A DNA stretch of 64,000 nt from Ligustrum vulgare (lineage: Eukaryota > Streptophyta > Magnoliopsida > Lamiales > Oleaceae). Positions 33,324-43,527 of this stretch are shown here, one piece after another (within the stretch, counting starts at the first letter, position 1; every line of letters begins with the position of its first letter). The notes below the pieces were generated by a model, which saw only the letters and a list, made by a program, of their open reading frames with translations, made no database searches and was not told where the DNA came from. A program made the translations under genes and the position numbers. The stretch spans positions 20,157,491 through 20,221,490 of the forward strand of contig OY743190.1 of assembly GCA_963555705.1 (NCBI GenBank). Reading direction: 5' to 3'.

Positions 33324-36097
33324 TGTAACGCCCCGGGTTCTGAACACCCGGGTGCGCCACTTCATCGTCTCAAATTTACTTTGAAAATAATGATTTAGCG
33401 GAAAATAAATTTAATTGAAATTCCATTTCACATAACTTTATAAAAATTGACTCAAACTGTCAAAATAGTTTAAACATGGAAAAATAACTTGAACGTAATA
33501 TAATAAAAATAAGTTTATAATTTCAAATAAAACATTTCTAAAATCTCAATAATGGCCACCATCGCACGCCCCGCCGCCAACTCCATCATCTGCAAAATTT
33601 TATTTTGGAAAACGTGAGTATTTCATAAAAATACTCAGCAGACTAGCGCATAATAATCATTTAACATCATAAATTAAAACACATAATCATGATATTCAAG
33701 TCTCGGGTGTCTAACGACCACCAGTATTCTCATGAACAAGTAAATAACATACAAGTTCAAGTCTCATGCATTTAAGCAAGTAAATTCTCGTGACATAGTC
33801 TCATGCTTAGAAAAGCAAGTAATTCTCATGAACACAATCATACATGCTAAACTTATAATCAAAATAATTATTGATGCGCACTTTTGAAAAACGTAAATTT
33901 GTAGATTAGAGTCTACCTTAACGAGTGTGGTTGAGCGGGAATGACTTAAATCCTTCAAATCTCCTTACGCCTCGTCTAACCAATAAGTTACATTAGTCTT
34001 TTGAAATTTATAGTTTAAAAATGATAATTTACAATTTGGGGACTGAAATTGATGATTTGAAAGTTGAGGGACTAAAATGAATGCCTTGACAGTTGATGGT
34101 CTAAATTGAATACTTTGAAAGTTGAGGGACTAAAATGTGTAATTTGAAAGTTGAGGGTCTAAAATGAATACTTTTGAAAGTTGAGGGACTAAAATGAATA
34201 CTTTGAAAGTTGATGGTCTAAATTGAATACTTTGAAAGTTGAAGGACTAAAATGTGTAATTTTCAAAAGTTGGGTCGGAGCTCAAAACGAATATTAAATT
34301 GTGGGGATTGAGATAAGAAATTTTTAAAAAATGAAAGGCTTACAAGATCATTCAAGAACTTAAGGACTGAAATATAAGTTTTAAAACTATAGGGACTTAT
34401 TTAAATAACTTTGGAACCCAGGGACCAAAGTGTAATTTTCCAAAATCAAAATAAGAATATTAAAAACAAAGATTCTCACTCTCACTCTCTCATCTCACGA
34501 CCCAGAAACGGAAGAGGGAGGTGCGACCGGATGCCTCTCGCGCAATGGTGTCCGGCCGGTGGTTTCGCCGGCGAAATCGCCGGCGCAGGGTGCGGTGAGC
34601 TGCGGGGTTGTTGTAGACTAGGTTTTGGTGCGAGATCGATGGTTAAATCGAGCCTGGAAGTGGCGATTTGGGCTGCGAAGAACCGGCGGTACAACCGGAG
34701 AAAATCAGGCCAGAGATGGGTCAAGGTCGAGGTCGAGGTAAGGTTCTGGGCTTCGATTCTTATCAGTTTTGGTTTTAATTTGGGTTTTGATTTTGAGGTT
34801 TGGGCTGACCTTGGAGTTGGCTGCGTGGTGGTTTGGCCGTCAATGGCTGTGGTGCTTGGGTGCAGGCTGTGGGTGTGGTGATGATGAAGATGATTAAATT
34901 GATGTCTAAGTTTGATTAGAATAGGGCAGTGGTGGTGTTCGATGTAGTGTTGATAACGGTGGTGATGTTGGTTTGGTAGTAATTGTGATTTAGGTGGTGA
35001 CTTGGCAGCGTGGTGGTGGCGCTGGCAGCTGCTAGGTTGGTTGGGTGGTGGCTCTTGTTTGATGCAGACAGTGGTTGCAGTGAGGTTGGTTTGGCAGTGA
35101 TGAAACAGTGGTGGCGTGCTGTAGGTGGTGATGGCTGGTAGAGGCAGGGGAGAAGTGTGCTTGGTGGTGCTGCTGTGGTTTGGGTGGTGATTGGCCGGTT
35201 TGAAGTTGAGGCATGGTGGCTGGAAATGGAGGTGGTGGTGGTGGTGGTGATGATGATGATAAAGAAGAAGAAGGTGGCGGTGAATTGGTCATGGTGGTGG
35301 CGGTGAATTGGTCATGGTGGTGGCAGTGTTGGTTTGGAGTTCAACCTGGGCAGGGGTGGTGGCTGGATTGAGGAGTTGCAGGTGATGCTTGATTGACAGA
35401 TTGGTGGTTCGAAATTCTTGGGCTAGGGCTGAAGGCAGTTACTGCATTATTGAAGATGGAGGTGGAGTTTTGAATGAAATCGTGCGTTGGTCGTGAATGA
35501 TGATGGTTATGGCTGTAAAGATATGATAATTGATTAGGTATTATAGAATAGGTTAGTGGAGAATTGGATGGAATATGAAATGGAAAATTGTGTAAAATTC
35601 CTTATAAAATGATGATGTTTTGGTATAATGATTTGTTTCCTTTGGTGGAAAGAAGAAAACATGTGGAGAAGATTTGGTTTAGTTAGGTAGGATTAAATTT
35701 AGTATAATTAACTAAATATTTAACTAACTTCGATTTGGAAATGTATTTAAAACTGATATATTTTGGACTGAAAATAAATTTGAGAATAGATAAATTTTTT
35801 GAGATGAAAATGAATGTCGTATTTGAATTTAAAATAATTTAATAAGGAAAATTGAGATATTTTTAATAAATTTGGAATTTAAAATGATTTTGAAAATAAT
35901 ACTTTCAATAAATAATTAAATAATATAATTTTAGAAATTCGAAATTTAATTTAAAATCGAACGAACTTGATATTTCTCGACTTGGCTAGACAAATACGTC
36001 GCGGCGTTAATTTAAAAATGGGTGAGATAGGAGCGACACGATTTTTCTAAATTTTAAAAAAAATTATTAAATGCGTGAAAAATTCTTGGTCGCTACA
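33324..36097. mobile_element. Solo LTR of the TGTAACG...TCGCTACA family
   Basis: 2774 bp, starting TGTAACGCCCCGGG and ending TTGGTCGCTACA, flanked by ACTAA (33319-33323 and 36098-36102). The last 200 bp are clearly related to the end of the E6 LTR (56520-56718) and to 43320-43527. It contains diverged short repeats at 34061-34252, a GC-rich transcript-like part (34490-34880) and TGGTGGTGG-rich sequence (34900-35400). No internal region. Confidence 0.92.
34061..34252. repeat. Diverged 27-33 bp tandem repeats in the solo LTR
   Basis: About six copies of AAAGTTGAGGGACTAAAATG with variable spacers, alternating GAGGGACTAAAATG and GATGGTCTAAATTG forms. Confidence 0.85.
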
Positions 36098-36714
36098 ACT
36101 AAAATAGCTAAAATAACTAAAATTGAAAAAAAGGAAATAAAATAATCAAGATCCTGCGAAATTTGATCCGCTCCTTAGTTACGACCGTAAATACTGGGCT
36201 TACGGACGTAAGCCTCTCTCGGGTCCAAAGTTGATACTGCAGTTACGGCCGTGACGAATTTGATTACAGTCGTAAGTCACGTTCTGCCCAAAAATTGCGA
36301 TGGCTGTGTTACGGTCGTAATTCCAATTGTTACGGTCGTAAAAGGCCATCTGCTTAATTTTCTGGTTTATTTCGACATTGTTTGATCTTCAAAGCTCGTC
36401 GAATCTACTGAATTCTTGTTTTGACTTGAATATTTAAATGTTCTCGTCAAGCCTGCTATGATTCGTATTATCACGGTTCTGGATCACATCATACCCTCCT
36501 TCTTTAGGATGATTCGTTCCGAATCATAGCTTTGTTCATGAGTTACCATTGCTCCTCTCGGATCAAATGGAAAACTCCTCCTGCCATTGCATATAATCAA
36601 CCAATATTATTCTGCAACATGGGTCACATGAATGGCTTGAAGTAGAAACACCTTTGGGTGTAAGTAGCGTGACCAATCATTCCAAGTGCAATTAACCTGC
36701 AAAAAAGAATTAAA

Positions 36715-37605
36715 TTAAATAGGGTGGGAAATATTAGTTTCATGAGGTACAAGGTACGGATCCTTGTATTCATGATAAATCATCATCTCAAACTCCTCTT
36801 TTGGAACCATGAGGCCCTTCTCTTCACCTCGTTCTTCCTTTGCAAGTTCTTGTTTATTCCCCTCTACTTCTTTTTTCTCAAGCACCTCTCCTAACTTTAC
36901 ACACTCAAGCACCTCTTCAATATTTTTACTTTCAAATTCAACCACATCTCCTATCTCCACATTTTTATCACCACGCTCGTGCACTACCTCATTACTACTC
37001 AAATGTGGATCTTCCAATTTAACGCTCAAATCTTGAACATCCACCTCAACTCTCAATTCCACCTTCTCCTCATTAAATTTTGGAGTTTGTTTATTTTTTT
37101 TTAATTTTAACTCTCCCTCCTCCTTATCAATATCCTTATACTCATGATGCCTCCTATTATACCACTTTTCACTCTCCTCCCTTACCCTCCGTGAATCTTC
37201 TAGTGCTTCCTCTAATGTCAACCCATATAGTGTCCATGTTTTCCCTTTCTTAAGGAATTTGTATATGTGTATACTCTTATCATAAACAGCCTCCCTCTTA
37301 CGCCTCCAAGGTTTTCCCAATAAAATATGATAAGATTTCAATGGCACTACATCACACCATACATCCTCACTATACATTCCCTGGGTGATAGGCACTAGAA
37401 CTTGTTTAGTTACTTTGAAATTCCCAAGCTCCCTCATCCACGACATCCTATAAGGTTTATAGTGTGATTTTAGGGGCAATCCTAATTTTTCAACAACAGT
37501 GCTACTAACGAAATCAGTAAAATATTTTCTATCAATCGTCAAACTGCACCCCTTATGATTCACACAACATCTAGTTTGGAATAGAGAGCCCGGATCATAA
37601 TTCAT
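36715..37605 (-). CDS. X2 protease-like protein, 296 residues
   Basis: The only long open frame in the X element. It starts MNYDPGSLFQTRC 1 kb inside the element. Residues about 20-110 form a retropepsin-like domain: Asp in TIDRKYFTDF (the usual Gly after Asp is Arg here), then PHYKPY-like and VTKQVLVPIT segments, and YHILLGKPW. After WYNRRHHEY the chain becomes highly charged (KKEVEGNK, EERGEEKG). It ends DPYLVPHETNISHPI. The domain resembles the protease part of gypsy polyproteins, but nothing else of gag or pol is present. The altered active site argues against enzyme activity. Confidence 0.7.
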   Translation of the reverse strand: MNYDPGSLFQTRCCVNHKGCSLTIDRKYFTDFVSSTVVEKLGLPLKSHYKPYRMSWMRELGNFKVTKQVLVPITQGMYSEDVWCDVVPLKSYHILLGKPWRRKREAVYDKSIHIYKFLKKGKTWTLYGLTLEEALEDSRRVREESEKWYNRRHHEYKDIDKEEGELKLKKNKQTPKFNEEKVELRVEVDVQDLSVKLEDPHLSSNEVVHERGDKNVEIGDVVEFESKNIEEVLECVKLGEVLEKKEVEGNKQELAKEERGEEKGLMVPKEEFEMMIYHEYKDPYLVPHETNISHPI

Positions 37606-38095
37606 TCCTTATGTGACGTTAAAAAAATTCAAGAATGAAGAGGATTTAGACATCAAATAGCAAGACGACTTTTATTAACTTGGAAGGAAATGAATATCAA
37701 GAATTTTAAAGAAACTCAAGAAAGTGGTTCTTGAATTTGGAATAACTTTTTTTTTTTTTTTTTTTTTTTTGAATAATGAATTTTCAGAATTAAATAAAAA
37801 AATAAAAAGTAATTTTTTTTTTTAATAAATCCGAAAATTCGACACGAATGCAACAAAACAAACGGAACAGGATTTGGATAAGAATCGAATAAAACAAACA
37901 CTTTTGAATTTTTGTTGGATTTTTTATATGGATCAAAAATTAAAAAATTTTACTGACACGAAGAACAAGAAAACTCAAAAAATTGAAAACAAAACACTCA
38001 AAAAGATATGGGTGATTTTTATGGGACTCGATGATAAACATAAAAATCAAACTGGATAGAAAAACATGAATTCAGATTCCAGCTCTGATACCATA

Positions 38096-38894
38096 TGAAA
38101 AGATTTGAAGCGCGGAAGAAACGTCAGAAAGGTCTGAACTCAGATTGTTACGGACGGTGGAATCTTGACCCGATATTCACGACGCAATGGCTCGACGTTG
38201 CAGAATAAAGAACCACGACTTTTGAAACGCCACAGGATTTGTCCAATCTCCCTGATAAGTTTCTGGTTTTGAACGCCACAAATATTCTCAAGAAATATTT
38301 GATAAGTTCGGTATTTGAACGCCATAAGAAATATTCTTGATAAGTTCGAAAACATAGGAATCCACCTATATCTTTTATTGAATCCTCAATAAAAACTGTT
38401 TATATCAAAATCAAGTCTGAATTACAATGAATGGAAAAAGCGTATAAATAAGCAAACAAAAACCCTAGCCACTAATTGACTCAAAATAGAATCATAATTA
38501 AACTAAAATAGCTAAAATAACTAAAATTGGAAAAAGGAAATAAAATAATCAAGATCCTGCGAAATTTGATCCGCTCCTTAGTTACGGCCGTAAATACCGG
38601 GCTTACGGACGTAAGCCCCTCTCGGGTCCAAAGTTGATACCGCAGTTACGGCCATGACTAATTTGATTATGGCCGTAAGTCACGTTCTGCCCAAAAATTG
38701 CGATAGCTGTGTTACGGTCGTAATTCCAATGGTTACGGCCGTAAAAGGCCATCTGCTTAATTTTCTGGTTCTTTTCGACATGATTTGATCTTCAAAGCTC
38801 GTCGAACCTACTGAATTCTTGTTTTGGCTTGAATATTTAAATTTTTCCGTCAAACTTGCTATGATTCGTATTATCACGGTTCTAGATCACATCA
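38096..38894 (-). mobile_element. X2 5' LTR with adjacent primer site
   Basis: 799 bp, TGAAAAGATTTG...CACATCA. The plus strand reads AGCTCTGATACCA at 38081-38093, the methionine-tRNA primer site on the minus strand, two bases from the LTR. Palindrome cluster at 38582-38743. Confidence 0.92.
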
Positions 38895-38899
38895 CAACA

Positions 38900-39943
38900 G
38901 GAAAACAAAATGATAAAATTGCAACCAATATCCATAATGTGAAATGTGTACTCCTATTGAATTCCATGTAAAGCAAATCCTATCGAGATAAACGTGAAAT
39001 AAATCTAGTGAGAAAACTTTCCTCAATCAATCACATGGTCAAAATCTACTGCCCATCATCACTATGATTGTCAATCTCTATAACAACTTTAGACTTTTTT
39101 GCTGGAGGCCTAGTATCATCTATTGTGTTCTTCTGAGTATTCTTCCAATTTTGAGTCAATCTAGTTGAGAACTCCGAATAGTTAATCATAGGGGGAATGT
39201 CGGGTATATTCATCACTAACACCTCATAAATAGTCTCGACATTTTCTTTCCATTCTTCGGACCGAAAACAAATAAGGTGGCGATAGCAAAAGACCCACTA
39301 ATAACGTGACTATTGTTCCTTGCCTTTCTTTACATTGCTAGCATCTTCCTGATATGCTCGCTCATGTTATGTCTAGAGTTCCACACATACTCTTTAAATA
39401 ACTTTTGAACTTCATATGTTTAATTGTTTTTCCACAAGCAAGATTTCCTACAAGTCTCTCTCATACGTTCCTTTTTGGCATCCAATTATGAGAGTAAAGT
39501 TCAATAAAATGGGTTACTACATGTTTTAGTCTAATTCTGAAGAGTAAACTTTCTGAAAATTTGAAATACTTCACATCAAATGTTCAATTCCTAAATGGAA
39601 TAACTCATGGAAAATTTTGTAACATGTACTGGATACAAACTTTCAAACATCTCAAAGTGCATCAACTATAGCAAAATTTCATTCTCATTTAAACTTTCAT
39701 TGTAAACATTCAATTTCAGATGAAGTCATGTAATAAATTCATGGTATCCAATAAATAAGAATTTTCAAACTTCATCATATAGAGTTTTATAAACGTTTTA
39801 CCTTTCTGGAGTCGACATGGCATGGCGCGGCAAGAGCGGGTAGCAAACAAATTAAGTACTTAACATTTTTTTCTTGAAAATTTTTAAGTAATAGTTTTTT
39901 TTACAAGTCTACAGAAAGGTAGACCTACATTCTAATACCATAC
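38900..39943. other. Interval before the TGTAACG LTR
   Basis: Host of X2 on its right side. It holds one possible coding piece (39046-39297) and otherwise AT-rich sequence. At 39931-39940 the minus strand reads TGGTATTAGA, a decayed methionine-tRNA primer site three bases from an LTR start, so part of this interval may be the 5' leader of a minus-strand element. Confidence 0.45.
39046..39297 (-). pseudogene. Unrecognised coding piece, possible last exon
   Basis: Eighty-three open minus-strand codons end at a TAG (39046-39048). The translation looks protein-like: WVFCYRHLICFRSEEWKEN, then IYEVLVMNIPDIPPMINYSE, FSTRLTQNW, and a C-terminus PPAKKSKVVIEIDNHSDDGQ, which contains a nuclear-localisation-like KKSK and an acidic end. 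TTATTAG just upstream could be a splice acceptor. There is no methionine start. Could be a host gene exon or a fragment carried by a retroelement; family not recognised. Confidence 0.4.
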
Positions 39944-41870
39944 TGTAACGCCTCAAATTATATTAACTTGGAATGCTACTAAAGTTGATATATCCTGTAA
40001 ATAAGTATTTTCAATAAACGCCAAAATGGGAAAATTTTTTTTTTTCTACAACAATAAAAATTTAGAATCAAAATACAGAAATGCCTTTGGAGTAATTTAC
40101 TCACATACAAGTGTCAATATCAAATATAATAAGCAAAATGCCAAAATGTGCAAAAAATATCTGAAATTTGAGATTAAATTGACAAAATGAAAACCAACTA
40201 TTAAAATACTTGTTTCAAAAGTTTATAAATTAAATGGTCTCTTACTTAATCAAGATTACCCAGCTCATTGTCATGCCTCACCGAGCTCTTTAACCTAAAA
40301 GGGTGGAAAATATTGGCATGAGCATAACGAATTATACTCAGTAGAGATACATCATCAATCCAAGTTATGAAATTAAATTATGAATGTAATACCAATACAA
40401 AATTTTCATTGAAAAACGTACTGTGGGACATCCCCAAGGACCCAATTACGATATTGGACCTATTTACGGTCCCTGACAACATATTATTAGCGCTAAATAA
40501 AATTATGCACTATGAGACTAATCCAAGGACCCACTTTTGATCACAGGCCTACTTAAGGCCCCTGGCAACCTATTCATACATAGAAGCATTATATCACAAT
40601 TAAAATCACACATCAAGAAATAACATTGACAAAATAACCACAATTGCTTTAATGTAAACCCCACGTCAAAGTCTTGGAATTTTTTTTGAAATTGAACGGA
40701 TGTGATGTTACCGTGCTTTAAGCTTTTCTCACGACCTCGTTTAGCAAAAACAAATTAATATTTAGAATATTAAGTCCAACTTAATATTTTAAAGCTTTTA
40801 GGGACTTGATTGAACTTTTTTGAAAATAAAGAAATGAGTAATTTGATAATTCTTTAAATTGTTTAGGGTCTAATTGTCAAAATTAGAGAGTTTAGGCCAA
40901 GTTGATGAAATCATAAGATACCTTAAAATTTAAAGGATTATCATTTAAGGAAGTTGATGGAGTTAAAAATAAAATAGGGGACTAACTTAAATCTTTAGCA
41001 AACTTTAGGATTTAAAAATTGAAATTTGACTTTTAATACCAAAGCCCTCATCCTCATATAACCATTCTATTCGACATATTGCAGAGAGAAGAATCTGGTT
41101 CCTATTTCAAAATGGGTCTCACAATTCCCACAAGTTTTTGGTCGACATTGAAGTTTTAGGTGGAAGGAGGAATGTTGTGGTTGTCCACACGACTGAGGTT
41201 TGGACGAGAGAGGGAAAATGGAGATTGGGCACTGGCTTTTGGTATAAAGTTTCGGTAGAGGGACTGCTCCGACCAGCTTAATGCCGGAAAAACCATGGTT
41301 TTTGTAGGTTCAAAGTATTCACATGGAGGGAGTTTATAAGAATGAAGTGGGCTCGGTTTTTTTATGTGAAACCAAGATGAAGGTTTACTTCCTATTTGAA
41401 AATTTTGTTCTTTCTTCCATCTATTTTTATTTTTTTTATTTTTTGAGAGGAGAACACAAGATTATCAAATTTCCGAATTTGAAAGTTTGAAGGATTTACT
41501 TGTCAATATTGTAAATGATGGAATGTTGGAGTCGGACTTAAAAACTGGAACTGCAAAACTCAGCTGGAAGAAATGTAGATGTAGTGTGATTAATGTGTGA
41601 GATTGATGAGATTCATAGAAGGAAACAATTCAAGGTTGAGAGGTTTACCTAGTCGAATTGCTCAAAGGATTCCTTTGCAATCTTTCTGCCGTTTTTGGGT
41701 GAGGTTATGCGAGGGATTGTGACCTGGTTTGAAGGGTTGTGGTTATGTGAGGAAACTTTTACGTTCCTGAAATTTAGCAGAAATGAGATATGCAATTGGG
41801 CCCATATTGGACTTAAATTTGGGTCAAAGAGGAATATTGAACTAAGAGTAATTTAAAAGAGGAAATTACA
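39944..41870 (-). mobile_element. LTR-like segment of the TGTAACG family
   Basis: Starts TGTAACGCCTC next to a decayed primer site, and at its other end (GGAAATTACA) is followed on the plus strand by CAACCTACTCCCCCTAC. That reads as a polypurine tract on the minus strand and mirrors the AACTTACCCCCTT beside the E6 LTR. Having both a primer site and a purine tract means the LTR is shared by, or recombined between, two element copies. No target duplication found. Boundaries approximate. Confidence 0.5.
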
Positions 41871-41885
41871 CAACCTACTCCCCCT

Positions 41886-42476
41886 ACAAAAGAAATTCTA
41901 ATTTTACGTCCAACATTTTTTATTTCAAATAATACTACATTATAAAAGTAAAATTGATAAAATTCTAATCACCCCAATCCAAAATTAAATTAATTAACAA
42001 CCGTATCTCTCTCCTATCTCTATTTAATCCCACTTTTCTTGCTGTCAATTTCTCATTCACAACCAACAGATCACTGAAGAATATATACAAAGGAAGATTG
42101 AAGAAATTAACATAGCCTATAACACCATGCACTTAAGCCTTTTTGAAATTCAAAACAAGAAATTCCCACAGAAAGTGGTGAGATCAAGAAATCTGGTGCG
42201 TGCATATTTGTCCCATTCCCAGCTCCAAAATTTCACCATTTTAATGAAATCCTGAATAATGAATTGTTGAACATGAATTTCAACTAATTGGATGAGACTG
42301 GTAATCTTTTCAATGTGCCAGAGATGTGCCTCATTGTAGGTCTCCTTTTCGGGGCTACTCTGCTTGCATGTAATTGCAATCATTAGAATAATAATCATTT
42401 TATCTTGTTTCTCGAACTCATTCCGTGATTTGTGAAACCAATCAATTAGCTGATAGCTTCTTTCGGTTATCACTAA
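41886..42476. other. Region upstream of the DSS1 copy
   Basis: AT-rich. A TATTTAA sequence near 42022 and a pyrimidine-rich leader (42001-42060) could be a promoter on the plus strand. A minus-strand frame of 113 codons (42150-42491) overlaps the DSS1 start antisense. It has no motif I know. Confidence 0.35.
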
Positions 42477-42716
42477 ATGGCGACCGAACAACCAGAGTCG
42501 GGGACTGAGGACCCAAAGATCAATCTATTTGAAGACGACGACGAGTTTGAGGAGTTCGAAATTAGTCAAGAGTGGGATGACAAAGAAGAAGGCAAGGATG
42601 TGACTCAGCAGTGGGAAGATGATTGGGATGATGACGATGTCAATGATGATTTCTCCCTGTCGCTTTGGAGAGAACTTGAGAGCAACATCGAGAAGAATGA
42701 AGCCAAATCTACATGA
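42477..42716 (+). CDS. DSS1: DSS1/SEM1, small acidic proteasome-lid and BRCA2-associated protein
   Basis: Seventy-nine residues, uninterrupted. The two conserved acidic/aromatic blocks are both present: LFEDDDEFEEFEI (residues 18-30) and WEDDWDDDDVNDDF (46-59), followed by the usual amphipathic C-terminal helix (LWRELESNIEKNE). Length fits the family (about 70-80). DSS1 is a subunit of the 26S proteasome lid, stabilises BRCA2 in homologous recombination, and takes part in mRNA export. The frame has no intron. A run of ten A (42847-42856) 130 bp after the stop could be a poly(A) remnant. It lies between LTR-like pieces (39944-41870 and 43320-43527) and antisense to them, so it may be a captured retrocopy instead of the main gene. 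Confidence 0.93.
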   Translation: MATEQPESGTEDPKINLFEDDDEFEEFEISQEWDDKEEGKDVTQQWEDDWDDDDVNDDFSLSLWRELESNIEKNEAKST

Positions 42717-43319
42717 CAAAATTGTTGTAAGATGATAATGCTTAGTAGATTTTCGACCAAAACTTCATGTTTGACTTTCTATTGCTGAAACATCTTTAAT
42801 TCCAGCTACTGAACTTCATAATGAAATTTACAGGTTATGACTAGTGAAAAAAAAAATTATCAAATTATCCACGTTAATGTATGACATTTCAACATTGTTA
42901 AACGTGGGTATTTTTCGTGACTTGATTTTCAACTTCTTCAGATTGCAGAATATGGAAATCTAATGGTTTTTCATGTTATGAACGTCTCGGATGAAGGAGA
43001 GATATTCATGAACAAAATTTTACTACTACTGGAGTTGGCAAATTTTATAGAAAAGTACTAATAAGAATCTTCTTCTCTCCATTGCCATTGATTCCATTTT
43101 CAAAACAAAATAACAGTCAACCATAGGTAGAAGATTTTGGGACAAATTGCAAAATAAGCTGGCATTCAATAATAGTTATTGTTTTAGTTACAAAAAATTA
43201 GAGGAATTTTGGGAGTACGTAATTTTTGCTTATTTTGTATGATATATAATATTTATAGCATTTAAATTATCATGTAGTATTTTATGAATTATTACTTTTT
43301 TCTTGGTTATATGTGAATT
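42717..43319. other. 3' flank of DSS1
   Basis: Contains the A10 run (42847-42856). TTCTTCAG at 42933-42940 could alternatively be a splice acceptor of an intron in the 3' untranslated region. No other gene. Confidence 0.4.
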
Positions 43320-43527
43320 TTTCCCTAATATAAAATTGATGTTGGATGTAAAATTCGATCCGATAAAAATTATCGAATTTAAAGATTAAAAATTGTTTTG
43401 AAAATATTATTTTAAATGTTTTGCTAGACAACTCGACAGACGTAAAATAAATTCTAAAATTTACAAGAAAAATCGTAGCGACACAAGTTAATTTATAAAA
43501 TTGACATTAAAAATTCGAGTCACTACA
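43320..43527. mobile_element. Truncated LTR end of the TGTAACG/TGTGACG family
   Basis: Ends GAGTCACTACA. Shares the order of motifs at the end of the E6 LTR and the 33324 solo LTR: AAATTATCGAATTTAA-type sequence, then TTTTGCTAGACAACTCGACAGACGT, GTAGCGACAC, and the TG-rich terminus. The left part of the LTR is missing. Confidence 0.55.

Larger units (their letters stand above)
32912..36491 (-). mobile_element. X2 3' LTR, split by a solo LTR
   Basis: Begins TGATAAGATTCG, ends CACATCA. Sequence before 33324 and after 36102 rejoins to match 38096-38894. The palindrome cluster lies at 36179-36341. Confidence 0.92.
32912..38894 (-). mobile_element. X2: second copy of the small X element
   Basis: Flanked by CAACA (32907-32911 and 38895-38899). 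LTRs are 32912-36491 (801 bp plus a 2779-bp insertion) and 38096-38894 (799 bp). The primer site lies at 38077-38093 and a purine tract beside the left LTR. Without the insertion it is 3204 bp, close to X1. It carries the better-preserved 296-codon protease-like frame. Confidence 0.93.

Noticed and set aside
34411..34881. 156-codon plus-strand frame in the solo LTR 33324-36097
   Set aside because: It lies in the GC-rich part of an LTR with low-complexity Gly/Val/Trp content and no homologue I recognise. The opposite strand is partly open as well.
42150..42491. 113-codon minus-strand frame overlapping the DSS1 start
   Set aside because: Composition is plausible but no motif is recognisable, and it is antisense to the better-supported DSS1 gene. 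Left as unresolved, not called.
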